DNA from: Sphingomicrobium sp.
Lineage (GTDB): Bacteria > Pseudomonadota > Alphaproteobacteria > Sphingomonadales > Sphingomonadaceae
Assembly: GCA_030146725.1 (NCBI GenBank)
Contig: JASLBJ010000249.1
Coordinates: 1 to 7,651, forward strand
Direction: 5' to 3'
DNA length: 7,651 nt
Shown: positions 6,888 to 7,651 of the stretch, piece after piece
Layout of the letters: every line of letters starts with the position of its first letter
Numbering within the stretch: the stretch's first letter is position 1
The notes under the pieces: model-generated
Database searches by the model: none
What the model was told of the DNA's origin: nothing
What the model saw: only the letters and a program-made list of their open reading frames with translations
Position numbers and translations under genes: made by a program

Positions 6888-7651
6888 ATGGGTTTCGATA
6901 GAGGGCGCAAAGGCGAGCGCGGCGGCCGTGGCAGGGACAAGCGCGACGGCGCTTTCGGCGGCGGCGAAGACAGCAGCAGTTTCGGTGGTGGCGATCGTGG
7001 CGGCTTCGGTGACCGCGGCGGATTCAGCGGCACGCCTGCAGGCGGCGGCGGCTACCGCGGTGGCGGCGGCGGCGGTTACGGCGGCGGCGGCGGCGGTGGC
7101 TACGGCGATCGTGGCGGCGGCGGTGGCTTCGGCGGTGGTCCCGGCGGCGGCGGCGGTGGTTACCGCGGCGGCGGTGGCGGCGGCGGCGGTTTTCGCAGCG
7201 GCGGCGGCGGTGGCGGTGGTGGCGGAATGCCCCCCCAGGTCGTCGGCGAAGGCAAGGGCGTCGTCAAATTCTTCAATCCGCAAAAGGGCTTCGGCTTTGT
7301 CGTCCGTGAAGACGGCGGCGAGGACGTGTTCGTCCACATTTCGGCAGTCGAGCAGGCGGGTCTCACCGATCTGGCCGACGGCCAGCCGCTCGAGTTCACG
7401 CTTGTCGATCGGGGGGGCCGCATCTCCGCGACCAACCTCAAGATCGACGGTGAGCCGATGGCGGTCGATCGCGGCAGCGGCGGCGGCGGCGCACCCGGTG
7501 GCGACCGCGGCGGTGCGCCCGGCGGCGACCGTGGCGGCCCGCAGCGTCAACTGACCGGTGAAAAGGCCAGCGGAACGGTCAAGTTCTTCAACGCGATGAA
7601 GGGCTTCGGCTTCATCTCGCGCGATGACGGACAGCCCGATGCGTTCGTCCA
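6888..7651 (+). CDS. Glycine-rich protein with two cold-shock domains (3'-truncated by window edge)
   Basis: The frame is open from ATG 6888 to the window end, giving 254 complete codons and no stop, so the gene continues to the right. Residues 1-113 are low complexity: a basic head, then Gly runs of 3-9 broken by Phe, Tyr, Arg, Asp-Arg and Ser, resembling RGG/FGG/YGG RNA-binding tails. Cold-shock domain 1 spans about 118-187, with RNP1 KGFGFVVR (133-140) and RNP2 VFVHI (147-151). A Gly-rich linker (about 192-225) carries a doubled GAPGGDRG. Cold-shock domain 2 starts near 227, with VKFFN, RNP1 KGFGFISR (238-245) and AFV at the edge. The cold-shock domain binds single-stranded RNA or DNA, so an RNA-chaperone or antitermination role is likely. 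An in-frame TGA at 6879 and the purine run at 6869 support the start. Codon use is nearly all GGC/GGT for Gly. The double-domain reading is secure; cold induction is not shown by sequence. Confidence 0.93.
   Translation, partial: MGFDRGRKGERGGRGRDKRDGAFGGGEDSSSFGGGDRGGFGDRGGFSGTPAGGGGYRGGGGGGYGGGGGGGYGDRGGGGGFGGGPGGGGGGYRGGGGGGGGFRSGGGGGGGGGMPPQVVGEGKGVVKFFNPQKGFGFVVREDGGEDVFVHISAVEQAGLTDLADGQPLEFTLVDRGGRISATNLKIDGEPMAVDRGSGGGGAPGGDRGGAPGGDRGGPQRQLTGEKASGTVKFFNAMKGFGFISRDDGQPDAFV
6948..7226 (+). repeat. GGC/GGT trinucleotide-rich low-complexity tract
   Basis: This tract encodes Gly runs punctuated by Phe, Tyr, Arg, Ser and Pro in the N-terminal half of the cold-shock-domain protein. Many GG doublets at 1-base spacing occur on the coding strand, which could allow two-tier G-quadruplexes or slippage. 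Runs of up to 9 Gly codons appear (for example 7200-7226). Confidence 0.8.
7488..7535 (+). repeat. 24-bp tandem repeat in the linker between cold-shock domains
   Basis: Two consecutive 24-base units (7488-7511 and 7512-7535) both encode GAPGGDRG. They differ at four positions, all synonymous third-base changes, which suggests an older duplication kept by selection on the protein. Confidence 0.8.

Noticed and set aside
6675..7550. Long minus-strand open frame, Ala/Thr-rich, opposite the cold-shock gene
   Set aside because: It is the reverse complement of the GGC/GGT repeats (GCC/ACC codons) and has no recognisable domain; the plus strand holds clear cold-shock domains.

Overview
The window is GC-rich, densely coded chromosomal DNA from an alphaproteobacterium. 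Protein-level resemblance points to a sphingomonad (Sphingomonas or a relative). The main clues are the gene string nrnC-lptC-lptA-lptB-rpoN, the style of the LptC and RpoN proteins, and a glycine-rich protein with two cold-shock domains. This placement comes from family recognition, not from a database search.

Layout. The left edge holds the 3' two thirds of gyrB (+, 1-1779), the DNA gyrase B subunit. A short gap leads to a GTG-started endonuclease/exonuclease/phosphatase-fold protein (+, 1811-2581). It converges, with only 8 bp between stop codons, on a five-gene minus-strand cluster that reads right to left: nrnC (6678-6055), lptC (6049-5396), lptA (5399-4851), lptB (4840-4067) and rpoN (4059-2590). 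The spacings are 5 bp, a 4-bp ATGA overlap, 10 bp and 7 bp, so this is almost certainly one transcription unit. A 209-bp divergent intergenic region (6679-6887) holds two adjacent 10-bp palindromes and a weak hairpin. A plus-strand gene then starts at 6888 and runs off the right edge. It encodes a roughly 113-residue Gly/Arg/aromatic low-complexity head, a cold-shock domain, a short Gly-rich linker and the beginning of a second cold-shock domain.

How the genes work together. LptC, LptA and LptB are the inner-membrane bipartite protein, the periplasmic bridge protein and the ATPase of the lipopolysaccharide export machine (with LptF, LptG, LptD and LptE encoded elsewhere). NrnC is a small DEDDy exoribonuclease that finishes RNA decay by degrading very short oligoribonucleotides. 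RpoN is sigma-54. GyrB supercoils DNA. The cold-shock-domain protein is a probable RNA chaperone.

Most of the window is core housekeeping genome. I see no mobile element, CRISPR array, tRNA, rRNA or defence locus. The points most worth a second look are the glycine-rich cold-shock protein and its palindromic upstream region, an 18-bp tandem duplication inside the lptA signal peptide, and the presence of an Lpt export operon in what looks like a lineage whose outer membrane carries glycosphingolipids in place of LPS.
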